Source: Lotus japonicus (lineage: Eukaryota; Streptophyta; Magnoliopsida; Fabales; Fabaceae). Taken from it: a stretch of DNA of 64,000 nt. The DNA lies in the NCBI RefSeq assembly GCF_012489685.1, contig NC_080043.1, positions 43,539,127 through 43,603,126 on the forward strand. The letters are read 5' to 3'. The translations under genes and the position numbers were made by a program. How positions within the stretch are numbered: position 1 is the first letter of the stretch; the number at the start of each line of letters is the position of its first letter. The notes below the pieces were generated by a model. It saw only the letters and a list, made by a program, of their open reading frames with translations, had not been told where the DNA came from and did no database searches. Positions 45,561-55,956 of this stretch are shown here, one piece after another.

Positions 45561-48500
45561 TGTAACACCCCGATTTCCAGGTGTCACTTTAGTAACCAAA
45601 AGTAAACTTTACGCGGAAAACAGGACCACAATGTAACACCCCGATTTCCAGGTGTCACTTTAGTAACCAAAAGTAAACTTTACGCGGAAAACAGGTAATT
45701 TTTTTTTTCGTTTGATTCCTTTTAAATCAAGCAATAGAGAAATAAAGACATAACCCCAACACTAACTAACCAATATACAAATATATACACATGTACAACC
45801 TCAGCTGCACTCTCCCGTCACGCGCACTCGCAGTGACTCCAAAGTAGTGTGCCCGTAGGCAAATAGTTACAGATCCAGATGTGTGAGTGAGAAAATTATA
45901 ATTACAAACCACTAGGAGGAAGTCGGCCTCAAAATGGCCTAAGGAAAGACCCCTATGGTCCGACTGTCTCACTGTGATCCCTCAGTAAGAGAACCACACA
46001 AAAGCCATGCGTCGGGAACCTACCCTGTCCCAAAATATGAATGACGAATCAGAGCTATTACAGTAACAACCAACTCAAAAGACTCTAACCACCCAAACCC
46101 CACACTACTATCATCGACCCTCCCTCGATCAGGCATGAAGTCCGGGTCCTCGTCGAAAGCTTCAGTAATAGTCGTTCCGCTCCGGCTCTTTCCCGCACAA
46201 CGAATCATCACGAACCGGCTGACGGACGCCTGGCAGCAGGCCGACCGCCCAAACACAAACATACAAACAAAGCCAAGGCGCTAGGGTCAACTTACAGAAT
46301 ACAATAGATATACAATCCACATGCGATAAAAGGGGTATATATATATGTTGTATATATACATATAAGTTATGCACTGCTTACCCTAAGGTTTATACATAGC
46401 ATGTTATCAAATCTCTTACACAATTCAATCATAATAAGATGCATTGTGTGCCAGTGCAGAATATGCTGACACAAATCCGAATAACGTCACTCTGCTTGGC
46501 GACGGGACAAAACAACAACGTCACTCTGCTTGGCGACGGAACAAATCAACAACGTCACTCTGCTTGGCGACGGAACAAATCAACGACGTCACTCTGCTTG
46601 GCGACGGGACAAACCAACGGTATTGCCACTTATAGGCTGGGCACCTCGAGACGGTCGTAACACTGGCCTCGTGTTTAACCATTTCTGCTCGGGCGTCGCT
46701 TATCACCTTTGGCTATAGTCAAGACGGTACAAACTCTACATGGTTTGACCATTTCTGCTTGCTATGCCGAACATCAACAGGCACGATGCAACTCTACATG
46801 GATGATCGTTACCTCCTGTTGTGCCAGATATAGTCAGGACCGATTCAACTCTGCATGGCTGATCGTTACTTCCTGTTATACCGAAGTACTCTGCTTGGCA
46901 CTTCATCGCGTATATGCACGTGTGCAATATGATTATCAAAACCAGAGTCAGTGTCGGTCAATACAACACGACTCGGAGTTAGTGTCGGTCAATACAACAC
47001 AACTCCCACCACAAACCCCACAAACAAAACCCAGAGTCTGTGCCGGTTAATACAACACGACTCGAACAACACTACCAGGAGTACTAGAGTACTCGGTGAC
47101 TTTCAATCATCACCATAGCTCACCTCAGTGGCTTTCCCCAATTCCAAACTCTCCAAACCCACAACATAAGTCGACTTTTCCCCGCCTTTCGTAAATATTT
47201 TTCCCCTTCAGTTCTCCTATGCTTAAACGTTAATAAAAATTGTTTCAATTCGAATTAGCCAAGTTATGAGTTTATTTCTCAAAGTCTAAGTTTCCCAAGT
47301 CTTTATTTTCCGAAAGCTCTATCATTCTAAGTTTCCAAAAGTCAACCACCCAAAATACATTTCCCGGGGAAAGTCTAGGAATTCCAACGAATCCCAACAA
47401 ATGGCTAAGTCTCAAACCCCACATTTGAACTTGCCTAGGGTTGTTCATCCAACCCGAAATGTCAAAGATCCCCAGATCAATGAACCCCCACTCCGAAGTT
47501 GCGTCAAAACGCTCAATTCAACACATCATCAATATCATAAGTTATGAAACAATCATAACAAGAAATCATCATCATATACAACATCAGATAAAGCATAGGT
47601 CTAGTTTATCGACGCCTATCATGCAATCATAGCTAAATATAGCAAGTTGCCCTAACCTCGAGCTGTTCCAGCTTCGCAAACAAAGTTCTCCTCAAACAAT
47701 TGCTCTGAGTCTTCCAAAGTTCCCTCAACTGAACCTCGGAGAAAAACAAAGCAGAATCCAAACAAAATCGATTAGTTCGATCGCAATACAATACATAAAC
47801 GATAGACAAAGCATTAAAGCTTCAGAATAGGACAATCAGGTACGAAAAGACAAGTTTTCGAAACCGAAAAACTCCCCCCTAAAGGAAATAGTCCACGGCC
47901 TCAAAGGAAAAAGGGCTTCGACTCTTTTTCTTTGATCAAATCAATTCACAAGGTAGTTTTAGGGTAAAACTAAGGCAAAGAAACTGTCAGAACAATTTTC
48001 GGACAATCGGGCCGGAATACGACTACGCAGGGGCATTTTGGTCCAAAATAAAGGCTCAAAACTTCAAAGTTATCAGTTCTGAAAACAAATTTGACAGCAA
48101 CGATCCTCATGACATCCGTGACAACAAATCCTAAAGGCACGAAGTCAGATTAAGTCTTTTCGACAATAAAGTTTCGAAATGTGAGACAAAAAGAGTTTTG
48201 AGTCAATTTTTCAGATCCTGGACAACTGAATCGCAATCAGAGTTTACTGACAGAGGTTTTAGACTCAGGGGAACATAAGGAACATAACCCAAGCGAGAAA
48301 TCAGAGAAATCGGACAATTTTAGAAAAAGCTCAAAACTTAGAGCACAGAAACGACTTCAGAAACTCCGCAGAAACAGAAATCAGAGGCAGGATTCATGAT
48401 AGTTACCTCGATACCTAGAAGTAGGGACGAACTGCACGAAGATTGGTCAAGTTTTCGCGGAAATCCCCTCCCCCCTTGCTCTCCACGAAATCAGCCACAA

Positions 48501-49235
48501 ATGGAGGAAAAATGGAAGATATTTTGCTTTTTCGCCTATTTATAGGCGGGTGAAATCGCGGGAAAATGAAAATTTCGCGATTCCGATTTTTGCAGCACGA
48601 TCACCGAGAAATTCTAAGAGAGATTCTGGCGTCAGAAATCCAGAACTCAAAACAAATATCTATGATATGGGAAAAACGATATCGAAAATCTCAAAAGCGG
48701 TGTCGGTTAATCTGCCCCGAAAAACTACTTTTTGCTGTGATGCTCAAACGACAAAACTTCCAACTGAAGAAAGATTGGAAACGTCGAAACAAGTCTGGCA
48801 ACGCGGACGGAATCTTCGTTAGAAGTCCCGAATAGAAAAAGTCTTCATCCATTGCTCGAAAATAGGGTTTCGAAGCAAAGAAATTAGCGTCGGCGGACAT
48901 CCGAAAAGTGAAACCTATCGTGCGTACAGTCCAGAGTTCCGAAATGAAACGCTGGTCGATGGAAAAATAAAGAGAATCTTTAAATTTTCCGAGAGTTCGA
49001 AATCTCACTCAAAACGTTGCTTTAAGAGCGAAATAGCCTATTCTGGACACGCTCGCCATAAGGCAGGTGTGCAGACAACTCGCACTAATTCCTACAGCGA
49101 CGACGCAACATACCTCAAGCAATTCCTGAACTTTCTTCTTCATTGATCTTTCTCAAACAACAAACTCCTGTCACGTTTACACTGATTCTACGCGTGAGTC
49201 GGAAATTAACTTGTTCCGAAAATCCGGGTCTTACA
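45561..49235 (-). repeat. 5' LTR of N (3675 bp)
   Basis: Partner of 38484-42158 with no difference seen. It carries the same duplicated terminus (45561-45695), the 34-bp array (46483-46618) and the TATA motif (48534-48547). Confidence 0.93.
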
Positions 49236-50201
49236 ACCCTCGCGTCTTCTGTGTGTGCTTTGGCGGACTACGCCCTTGTCAGATGTCGTTGGCGGGCTGG
49301 TCCACGATGGTTCGCCCTTCAGGGGGAACTAGGGTTGAGATGCTGGAACAGGAGCGCATCGCGGTCGCGAGAGGAGGACGGATGGTGTACATAGACTAGG
49401 TCGTTCTGGATTCTGATTCAGACGACGATCATGCCAGCATGTAGGACTGAGTGTTAGTGTGAGCTCCTCGAGATAGGATTAGTGTGGGAGTAGAGTCTTA
49501 GCTCTGAACATCAATTGCTTCTTTGGGGACAGGGTAGTTTCCCGCCTATAGCTTTTTGTGTGGTTTCCTTACGGAAATCACAGAGAGTTGGTTGGACTTA
49601 GGAGGTCTTGTTTCAGGCCGATGGGCCAGCTTATTCTCAGTTTTGAGGGATGGTGTTGCGGACACTTCACCTTTATATTTGGTTTGTACATATTGCATAC
49701 GGGCGCTACTCTTCTTCTTTCCGTCACTGGAGGTTACTCGTGACGAGGTTGCTACTTACAGCGGGGGGGCTGTTATATATATTGTATATTAGTTCTGTTG
49801 TTTTTCGCTTTTGGGTATTATTTATTTCAGCCTTGTCTATGTTATCGACAAAAAAAAAAATATATTCACGTTTTTCCGCTTAAAGTTTATTTTTGGTTAC
49901 TAAAGTGACGCCACCGAAATCGGGGTGTTACAAGCCTCAAACGAAGATTTCACACGTGTGTACCGATTTATTTCGATGTTTCTAATCTTTCTACAGAAAG
50001 AAGTTTTCTCATCCGACATCAACTGCAAAAAGTAGTTTTTCGTGTAAAATAGATTTACACCAACTTTGGATCGTTTGCCTTAATTCCAAGAAACCTGTTT
50101 CGAGTTCTGAAATTCTGTCGCCAGAACCTATCTTAGAATTCACAGAGGAATGAGCAGAAAAAATCGGAATCGCGAAATTTTTATTTTCCCGCATTTTCCC
50201 T

Positions 50202-50217
50202 CACCTATAAATAGGTG
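50202..50217 (+). promoter_or_regulatory. Putative TATA box in a palindrome, solo LTR G
   Basis: CACCTATAAATAGGTG is a perfect 16-base inverted repeat centred on the TATA core, at the position equivalent to that in N, A, B and F. Confidence 0.55.
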
Positions 50218-51925
50218 AGAAATCAAAAATCCTCACCATTCTCTTCACCCAAACCCGCGAGCACCAAGGAGGAAGGAGGAGGAAATATTTTCGCCGTTTC
50301 TTGCCGGATCGTTGCACCGACAGTTGCTACACGTAGACCTCGAGGTATAGATGTTATTCCTTACCTCTGATCGTCAATTCTGTCGCTTTTCTCTATGTCT
50401 TTCTGTGCTCAAAGTTTTGAGCTTTTTGTAAAACTGTCCAAATAACTTGATTTCAGTGTCTAAACTTATTGCCTACATGCCCAAGAGCATGAATATCCGG
50501 TTGTTTTCTGCTAAATCTCCCCGAATCGTCGCAGAGATCCAATTTTCTCGAAAAACCCATTTTTGGGTAAAAGCTTCGCTTTTTGAATCAAAAACTCCTG
50601 ACTAAGCTTAGTGTTAGTAGGATTAGTTGTTATAAATGTCATTAGGAACATGCTCATCAAATTTATTTTTCAAAATTCCGACTTTGAGTTTTCGGGCTAA
50701 AGACACTTACCAAAATACCCCTGTGTTAGTTTTCGACCCGATAATTTTTCTGAGAGTTTCCCTGGCCCGGATATCGCCTAAGAACACCTAGGAATTAAAT
50801 TAGATCGAAGAAAAAGTTCGGGAAACCCTATTTTGATAGTGGCCGGAACTTATTTGGTATGGTACCGTGTGCAAAAATAATTTTTGGGTCTGTATGACCT
50901 GAGTTATAGCGTAGCTCTCTCCGTTGTCGAAATTTTGGCTTTGGTTTCGTGTCATTCCGAGTTCTGTAGCTCGAGTTATGCACGTTTTAGCAAATAAAAT
51001 GTTTTTGTACAAAACTTGAATCGAGTCAAAACTCATCCATTCGGGGAAAGCCCTTCCATTCGTGCCTAAATGTTGTACTCTGAAGCTTCTTGAGCTTTGT
51101 CTAACGTTAGTTAGTATTGTTTCGATTGTACCGACTTATTTTGATTGATTTTTGCTTTGTTTGCTCTAAGGTTCGTTTGTGGAAACCTTGGACTTGACTG
51201 AGCAAGCTTGTGAGTGTGACTTACACTGTGATTCTGGAGGAACTATAGAGGTTAGGGTAACTTACCTTGCTAGCTAATGTTTTAGGCGTCGACCAATTCG
51301 ACTTGATTTATTGTTTATGATGCACTTGATTGTGATTGACTGGGAAATGGTTTCTGAGGCTTCGGCCGACATTGGTGATTGGGATTTATTTATCGCTTTG
51401 ATTTGCCATTGATTGACTCATATGCTGTACTTGCTAAATGGATAATCATAGGCTATGTGAATACTTGTGCACATGATTTGCTAGATTATATTGATTATAC
51501 TGTGCAATTATACGAATATTTGTGGAACGTCAGAGTGTGGGGAAACGGGTAGTTATGCCAAACTCAAGATGAGAATTTGGGAAAAAGTTTGATGGGACGA
51601 ACCGAGGTTCGGACCCTTATTATTTTAGTGGATCGAGACCTTCTCTAGGAGTTACTTGGGATGATGGGATCTTTTAAACTTATAAGATTAGAGATAAACC
51701 TAAATGGAAACTATTTTACAAGGAAAATTCATAATACACTAAACAACCTCTGAACCATTTAAATAATGATAACAATGTCAGATGAAAGCTTAGGGCTTGG
51801 ATGTTAGTTTTGGAAAATGAGAAGTGTCGTCGAATCCAAGTTTTGGGGAAACTAATAAGTTTCTGAGTACGTTGATACTTTTCGCTCTTTAAGCAGTTTA
51901 TTTAGCCATCCAAAGGATGAGCCAG

Positions 51926-52366
51926 GAAGTTTCACTAAGGCGTGAGACTTCGTGAAAGCATGGAACTTCACTGAAGCGCGAGACTTCGTGAAAGTGTGCA
52001 AATTCATTGAAGCGTGAGACTTCGTGAAAGCAGAAACTTCACTAAGGCGGGAGACCTCGTGGAGACGGGAACCTACGCTGAAGCGGGAGACTTTGCGGAG
52101 GCGTGAAACTTCACTGAAGCGTGAGACTTCGTGAAGGTGTGAAACTTCATTGAAGCGGGAGACTTCATGAAGGCGCGAAACTTTACTGAAGCGTGAGACT
52201 TCGTGAATGCGCGAAACATCACTGAAGCGTGAGACTTCGTGAATGCGTGAAACTTCACTGAAGCGTGAGACTTCGTGAATGTGTGAGATTTCACTGAAGC
52301 GTGAGACTTCGTGAAAGCGTAAGACTCCATAGAAGCATGAGACTTCATGGAAGCGTGAGATTTCAT
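51926..52366 (+). repeat. 36-bp minisatellite in solo LTR G
   Basis: About twelve imperfect units, each made of two related 18-mers (gaagcgtgagacttcgtg and aatgcgtgaaacttcact types). Because 36 is divisible by three, all frames stay open and read as 12-residue periodic peptides on the minus strand; I regard these as a by-product of the repeat. Confidence 0.88.
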
Positions 52367-53334
52367 CGTCGTTTACCCTAGGGAAAACGACAGGGAACAT
52401 TTGTTTAGTTAGACACTTGTACGTTGGGAGGACGATACATTGTTTGACTAAGCTTATCACCTAACTTCATATGTTGAGATTCTGATGATTTGATATTGGT
52501 GAACATCGTTATGTTATTTGTTGAATTGTTGAGATAGTGAATATTGTATTGTTACTAGAGATTCGATAACATTCCATGTATATACTTTAGGGTAGGCAAT
52601 GCCGAACTTATATGTATATGTACAACATATATATATACCCCCTTATTCTTCACATGTTGCTTGTATTATTTATCATATTCTGTGAGTTGACTCTCGCGCC
52701 TTGGCTTTGTGTTCATGTTTGTGTTTGGGCGGTCGGCCTGCTGCCAGACGTTCAACAGCTGATTCGTGATGGTTCAACGTTCGGGGAGGAACCGGAGCGA
52801 AATGACTACTACTGAGTCTTCGACGGGGACCCAAACTTCATGCAGGACCAGATGAGGGTTGATGTTAGGGGTGTAGTATATCGAGTGTCGTTGTCATAGC
52901 TCTGATTGTCATTTCTTATTTTGGGGCAGGGTAGGTCCCCGAGTATTAGCTTGTTGTGTGGTTTTCTGCCATGAGGATCACAGGGAGTTTGTCGGACGTA
53001 GGAGGTCTTTTGGAGGCCGTTCTGAGCTGACTTACTTTCTTGGAGGACTGTATTTATAAAGGTTATGACTCTGACTATGGGTCGCACTTATTTGCCTGTG
53101 GGCACCACTTTCAGTTACTTTCCGTCACTTGAGGACACTAGTGGCGATGTTTTTAGTTGCAGCGAGGGCTGTACTTATATTGTATGTTAGTCGCTGTTAA
53201 TCGCGATTGGGTTGAGTCTTTAATTCGACAAGTCTTTTTATTTAAACAAAATGAAAAAAATATACCTGCTTTTCCGCTTTACTTGATTCTTGGTTACTAA
53301 AGTGACGCCACCGAAATCGGGGTGTTACAATTTC

Positions 53335-53754
53335 AAAACACCTCAAGTAAGTCCAGGTGCGGGGATGAAGTTGGCAAGGGGAAACGTTGACGTCACTTAG
53401 CACTTGGCTAAGAAATGGGGAGAAAGGGAGTTTAATGCCAAAGTCAAGGAACATGTATTCATACATAAAAAAGAAATGGGAGTACTTGGGGTTCTTAAGT
53501 GTGCGGTGCTGCCACGGGCGATCTTGGCCCTGGCAACCTATAGTGCGAAGGAGGTTTTCTAACAACGAGGTACTACAAAAACCCCCACCTCTGCAGGCGA
53601 GGTCAGAGATAGAGTCATCAATGACAAGTTCCGAGGGTTGGTCAAGGATCCCTCGGTCAGGAGCGTTCTGGATTGGGGAAGGGAGAGTGGCGAAGGTTTT
53701 CAAGCGATGGGCTTTGATTTCCTCCACAGAAGAAAGGGCTCCTGTCGAAGGCAT
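53335..53754 (-). pseudogene. Antisense ORF of element D, N-terminal part
   Basis: ATG at 53754 gives MPSTGALSSVEEIKAHRLK. The 140 codons to the G junction include LPFSPFLSQVLSDVNVSPCQ and LHPRTWTYLRC, matching the start of the putative gypsy-type transposon domain found in Tat antisense ORFs. The open frame extends upstream to 53943, but that part overlaps the polypurine tract and lacks similarity I recognise, so I chose the later Met. It continues at 18752 beyond the inserted G. Direction is opposite to D pol; its promoter would have to lie in or near the D LTR, reading backwards. Confidence 0.65.
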
Positions 53755-53917
53755 CGTGAAAACAAAAGGAAAGAGTAAAACAGGGATGAGAATACTAACC
53801 AAAGAAAAGCTGTGAAGAAGGAAGCAGGAGAAGTCGGAGTTCGCGGGGTTGTCAGGAGAAACCGGTGTGAGAGTCGGGAAGAGTATGAGGGCAGTTGGCA
53901 ATAAGGGATGAGGTAAT

Positions 53918-53936
53918 AAAGAAAGAAGAAAGGGGA
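53918..53936 (+). promoter_or_regulatory. Polypurine tract of element D
   Basis: Nineteen purines (aaagaaagaagaaagggga) end exactly at the LTR start TGTTC. Confidence 0.8.
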
Positions 53937-54934
53937 TGTTCACAGTTAAGTAAGGAGTCGTGACCTATAATGACAAGATGAAATGATTATTGGGGGAAAG
54001 GACGCGTATTTCGGGAAGCGGGAGTGGCGCATTAAATAAAAATCATGACGGTTGATTGGATTAAATTCAAATTGGCAGGCTTTATTGCGGTTCAAGGGGA
54101 CGTTTCGAGGACAGCGGTTGGGATTCTGCATATTGGTTGGCCTTTGCACTTCTTCAGTACATTCCAAGTGGCTTACACGCGTCAGGCAACCATGATTCAC
54201 GGCGGTCACAGCTGGGACTGGGCGAGAGGACCAAGCACCGCCGCCACAAGCCTACCTGTGGACTCGTGGACTCAGAGGGACTCGTGAAGGGACTTAAAAA
54301 TTAGCCTTAGCTTTACTTACTATGCCATGTTGGAAATCATTCTTAATCACTAAGCTTTGGCATTAGTTAGTTTTTCTCATACTTGATGCCTTAATTATTA
54401 AAGACACTCTTAGCCCTCATGCTTCGAGCTTAGTGTCTTGTGGACTTGTGGACTGGGTGAGACCCAGGGGCCCTCGCTCAGGGGCGCTTGTTCCAGGGCA
54501 GTGAGTGAGCCAGGGAGTTTGGGCCTCCCCTAAGAGGCCCAACTGGCCCACTAAGAACAGTTAGGGGCGTTAGGCCCAAGCCCAAGCCTATAAATAGGGG
54601 GCAGTTACCAATCGTAAAGGACTCTTGGCTCATTTGAGAAATGAAAGCTTGAAATTCAGTTATATTCTCTCTCTAAGTGGTTACGTCCTTTCTCTCTAAG
54701 ATTCTCACATCGAAATCCTCTCACTCTAGGTACTATCAAATGTTTTGTCCAAGAACATAGAGATAAGGTATAGTACCTTGGGTGAGAGGATTGCGATGTG
54801 AGAATCTTAGAGAGAAAGGACGTAACCGCTTAGAGAGAGAATATAACGTAATTTAAAGCTTTCATTTCTCAAATGAGCTAAGAGTCCTTTCACTCTAGGT
54901 ACTATACCTTATCTCTATGTTCTTGGACAGAACA
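53937..54934 (+). repeat. LTR shared by tandem Tat units D and E (998 bp)
   Basis: Starts TGTTC after the polypurine tract and ends GAACA two bases before a primer site, so it is at once the 3' LTR of D and the 5' LTR of E. TATA box CTATAAATAGGGG at 54589-54601. An inverted duplication at 54737-54890 lengthens its U5 part. Such an internal-LTR-internal array arises by unequal recombination or by integration of a two-LTR circle. Confidence 0.8.
54616..54890. repeat. Inverted repeat (121-bp arms, 33-bp loop) in the Tat LTR
   Basis: Arm 54616-54736 pairs with 54770-54890 with only a few mismatches. The loop 54737-54769 is the reverse complement of the true U5 end and first primer-site bases (54906-54938). 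The 15-bp word cactctaggtactat flanks the inverted insert on both sides (54722-54736, 54891-54905). Confidence 0.9.
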
Positions 54935-54936
54935 TT

Positions 54937-54953
54937 TGGCGCCGTCTGTGGGG
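54937..54953 (+). promoter_or_regulatory. Primer-binding site of Tat unit E
   Basis: TGGCGCCGTCTGTGGGG. The first nine or ten bases fit the 3' end of plant tRNA-Asp; the later bases diverge. This motif is common in Tat-type elements. Confidence 0.75.
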
Positions 54954-54955
54954 TT

Positions 54956-55953
54956 GACACATTTCTTGTTGCTAACAACACCTTTTTGTTTTTTCCTTTT
55001 AGGGAATATGAAGTTCTCCACCGCTGAGCTCCTGAAGGCCTTCACCTCTAGGAATGCCAAGGTGTTCTCCTCAACCCAAGTCGGGAAAAGAGGAAATGCT
55101 CGCCGGTGCACGCCGAATCGTCCAAGAGAAGAGATTTGGGCGAGCCAAACCCTCAGACTATCCCTTCGACCAACACAGATGGAGGACCCATCGCATCTAA
55201 ACTTGTCGTTGTGGATCCCCCACTGGTGTCCACTCATCATGGTGAGACGGGTGTCTCTCTGCCTCCAGACACCCCTCCCACCGCGGCCCCATCGGAAGGG
55301 CAAAAGTCACCTTCCTATGTCCGCCCGCCGTCTCCCTCACCCGACCCGACTTCCTTTTACCCATCAACCCCACACCTTCCCGAGGCTGGTGGTGAAGGAG
55401 AGAATCCTCCTGCGGACCGCCCGAAAGGTCCTTCCAGCAGCTCCTCCCAAGATCCTTTTGTCTTCCTCCTTTCTCACCCCTATCTTGAGAAACTGAGGGA
55501 GGCCTCTAGCCAGGACCCGCAGGATATTGCGCAGGAAGCCGTGTCCAACCTCCTCCGCGCCGGGTGTTTGTTCGCCCAAGTGACCCATCGAGCACGACCT
55601 CTTGCAAGATTCGTCGAGCTCCGCCAGGAGGTGGAGAAGCTGCGTTCTGACAACTTTCTGGCGAACGATACTTGCTCTAAACTTTCCAATCAATTGGCAG
55701 CGGAGGAGGGCAAGGTCAAAAAGATGCAGCAAAAGCTCAAAGAGGCGAGGATGGCAGTGTTAACAGCAAACGAGAAAGGGGAAAAGCTTGAGATCTGGGT
55801 CGAGGAGCTCCAATGGGACCTTGACGCCAAAGAGTTCATCGCTGCTTCTCAGGTGGAAACCCTTGTCGCCGAAGATAAGGAGATCGCCACCTTGCGTGAC
55901 GAACTGGCGGGTAAGGGTAAGGCCCTCGCCGAGGCCTTGACGGATCTGGCGTC
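54956..55953 (+). pseudogene. Sense-oriented copy of the antisense-ORF C-terminal part inside the E leader
   Basis: Begins with the T-rich 3' end of the candidate intron and its AG, then ATG at 55010 (MKFSTAELLKAFTSRN). It continues with the same Pro/Ser linker and coiled coil as 17420-18265, about 90% identical by eye. One lost base near 55083 shifts the frame; the main open part runs from 55106. CAG at the equivalent of the D TAG is intact (ASQVETL). Homology stops near 55953 at DLAS, where Gag sequence begins. In D this segment lies downstream of pol in the opposite direction, so it was inverted and moved 5'. Confidence 0.75.
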
Positions 55954-55956
55954 GAA

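Larger units (their letters stand above)
38484..49235 (-). mobile_element. Element N: young non-autonomous Tekay-related element (10,752 bp)
   Basis: LTRs of 3675 bp at both ends (38484-42158 and 45561-49235), target duplication ACCCT, exact primer site and polypurine tract. The internal 3.4 kb holds only a capsid-less Gag ORF and degraded pol traces; no protease, RT, RNase H or complete integrase. Comparing the two LTRs, including every open frame in each, I saw no difference. Identical LTRs in an element that cannot encode its own enzymes mean it was copied recently by proteins supplied in trans. Confidence 0.92.
19189..49932 (+). mobile_element. Element B: Tekay-type Ty3/gypsy element containing C1 and N
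   Basis: Ends TGTAAGACCC and GGGTGTTACA are flanked by the duplicated word AGCCT (19184-19188 and 49933-49937). Without its two inserts the element is about 10.9 kb: 5' LTR 3728 bp, internal region 32017-35765, 3' LTR 3410 bp. It carries a broken gag and a broken pol that lacks protease and the RT core. LTRs differ by a 321-bp deletion and scattered substitutions (roughly 1-2% by eye), older than C1 or N, as the nesting requires. Confidence 0.9.
35766..49932 (+). repeat. 3' LTR of element B, split by N
   Basis: Own sequence 35766-38483 and 49241-49932 (3410 bp), with ACCCT at both N junctions (38479-38483, 49236-49240). Compared with the 5' LTR it lacks 321 bp. The gap falls between two copies of GATTTG in the 5' LTR (30353-30358 and 30674-30679), leaving one copy at the join near 37830. 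The deletion removes most of the repeat slot. Confidence 0.85.
18753..53329 (+). repeat. Element G: solo Tekay-type LTR, split by element B
   Basis: Own sequence 18753-19188 and 49938-53329 (about 3.83 kb). It begins TGTGAGACCC and ends GGGTGTTACA. The 5-bp word ATTTC is directly outside both ends (18748-18752, 53330-53334). No internal region is attached, so this is a solo LTR left by recombination between the two LTRs of a former full element. It contains a TATA motif at 50202-50217, a large 36-bp-period minisatellite and a conserved segment near 52670-52870. Its end segment resembles the LTR of A. Confidence 0.85.
15947..54934 (+). mobile_element. Element D: Tat-type Ty3/gypsy element, 3' part, split by insertion of G and its contents
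   Basis: D's own sequence is 15947-18752 and 53330-54934. Order: integrase C-terminus (+), spacer, antisense ORF (-), polypurine tract at 53918-53936, LTR 53937-54934. A Tat pol followed by an antisense ORF is the known layout of Tat members such as Grande and Retand. The intervening 34.6 kb is the G solo LTR with B, C1 and N inside it; ATTTC occurs on both sides (18748-18752 and 53330-53334). The 5' part of D is left of C3, outside the window. Confidence 0.75.

Noticed and set aside
38484..49235. Two identical 3.7 kb segments 7 kb apart as a segmental duplication
   Set aside because: They have TG/CA ends, a primer site and polypurine tract inside and a 5-bp target duplication outside, so they are the LTRs of one element.
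51852..52460. 202-codon minus-strand ORF as a repetitive protein gene
   Set aside because: The frame is open only because the minisatellite period is divisible by three; other frames over the same repeats are open too, and it is antisense to the LTR.
53242..53943. Host gene on the minus strand
   Set aside because: The part from 53754 belongs to the Tat antisense ORF interrupted by G; the part beyond 53335 reads into the G LTR, and the upstream extension overlaps the polypurine tract.
54616..54890. MITE or microRNA gene
   Set aside because: Both arms are the LTR's own R-U5 sequence, and the loop is the inverted U5/primer-site junction, so it is an LTR rearrangement.
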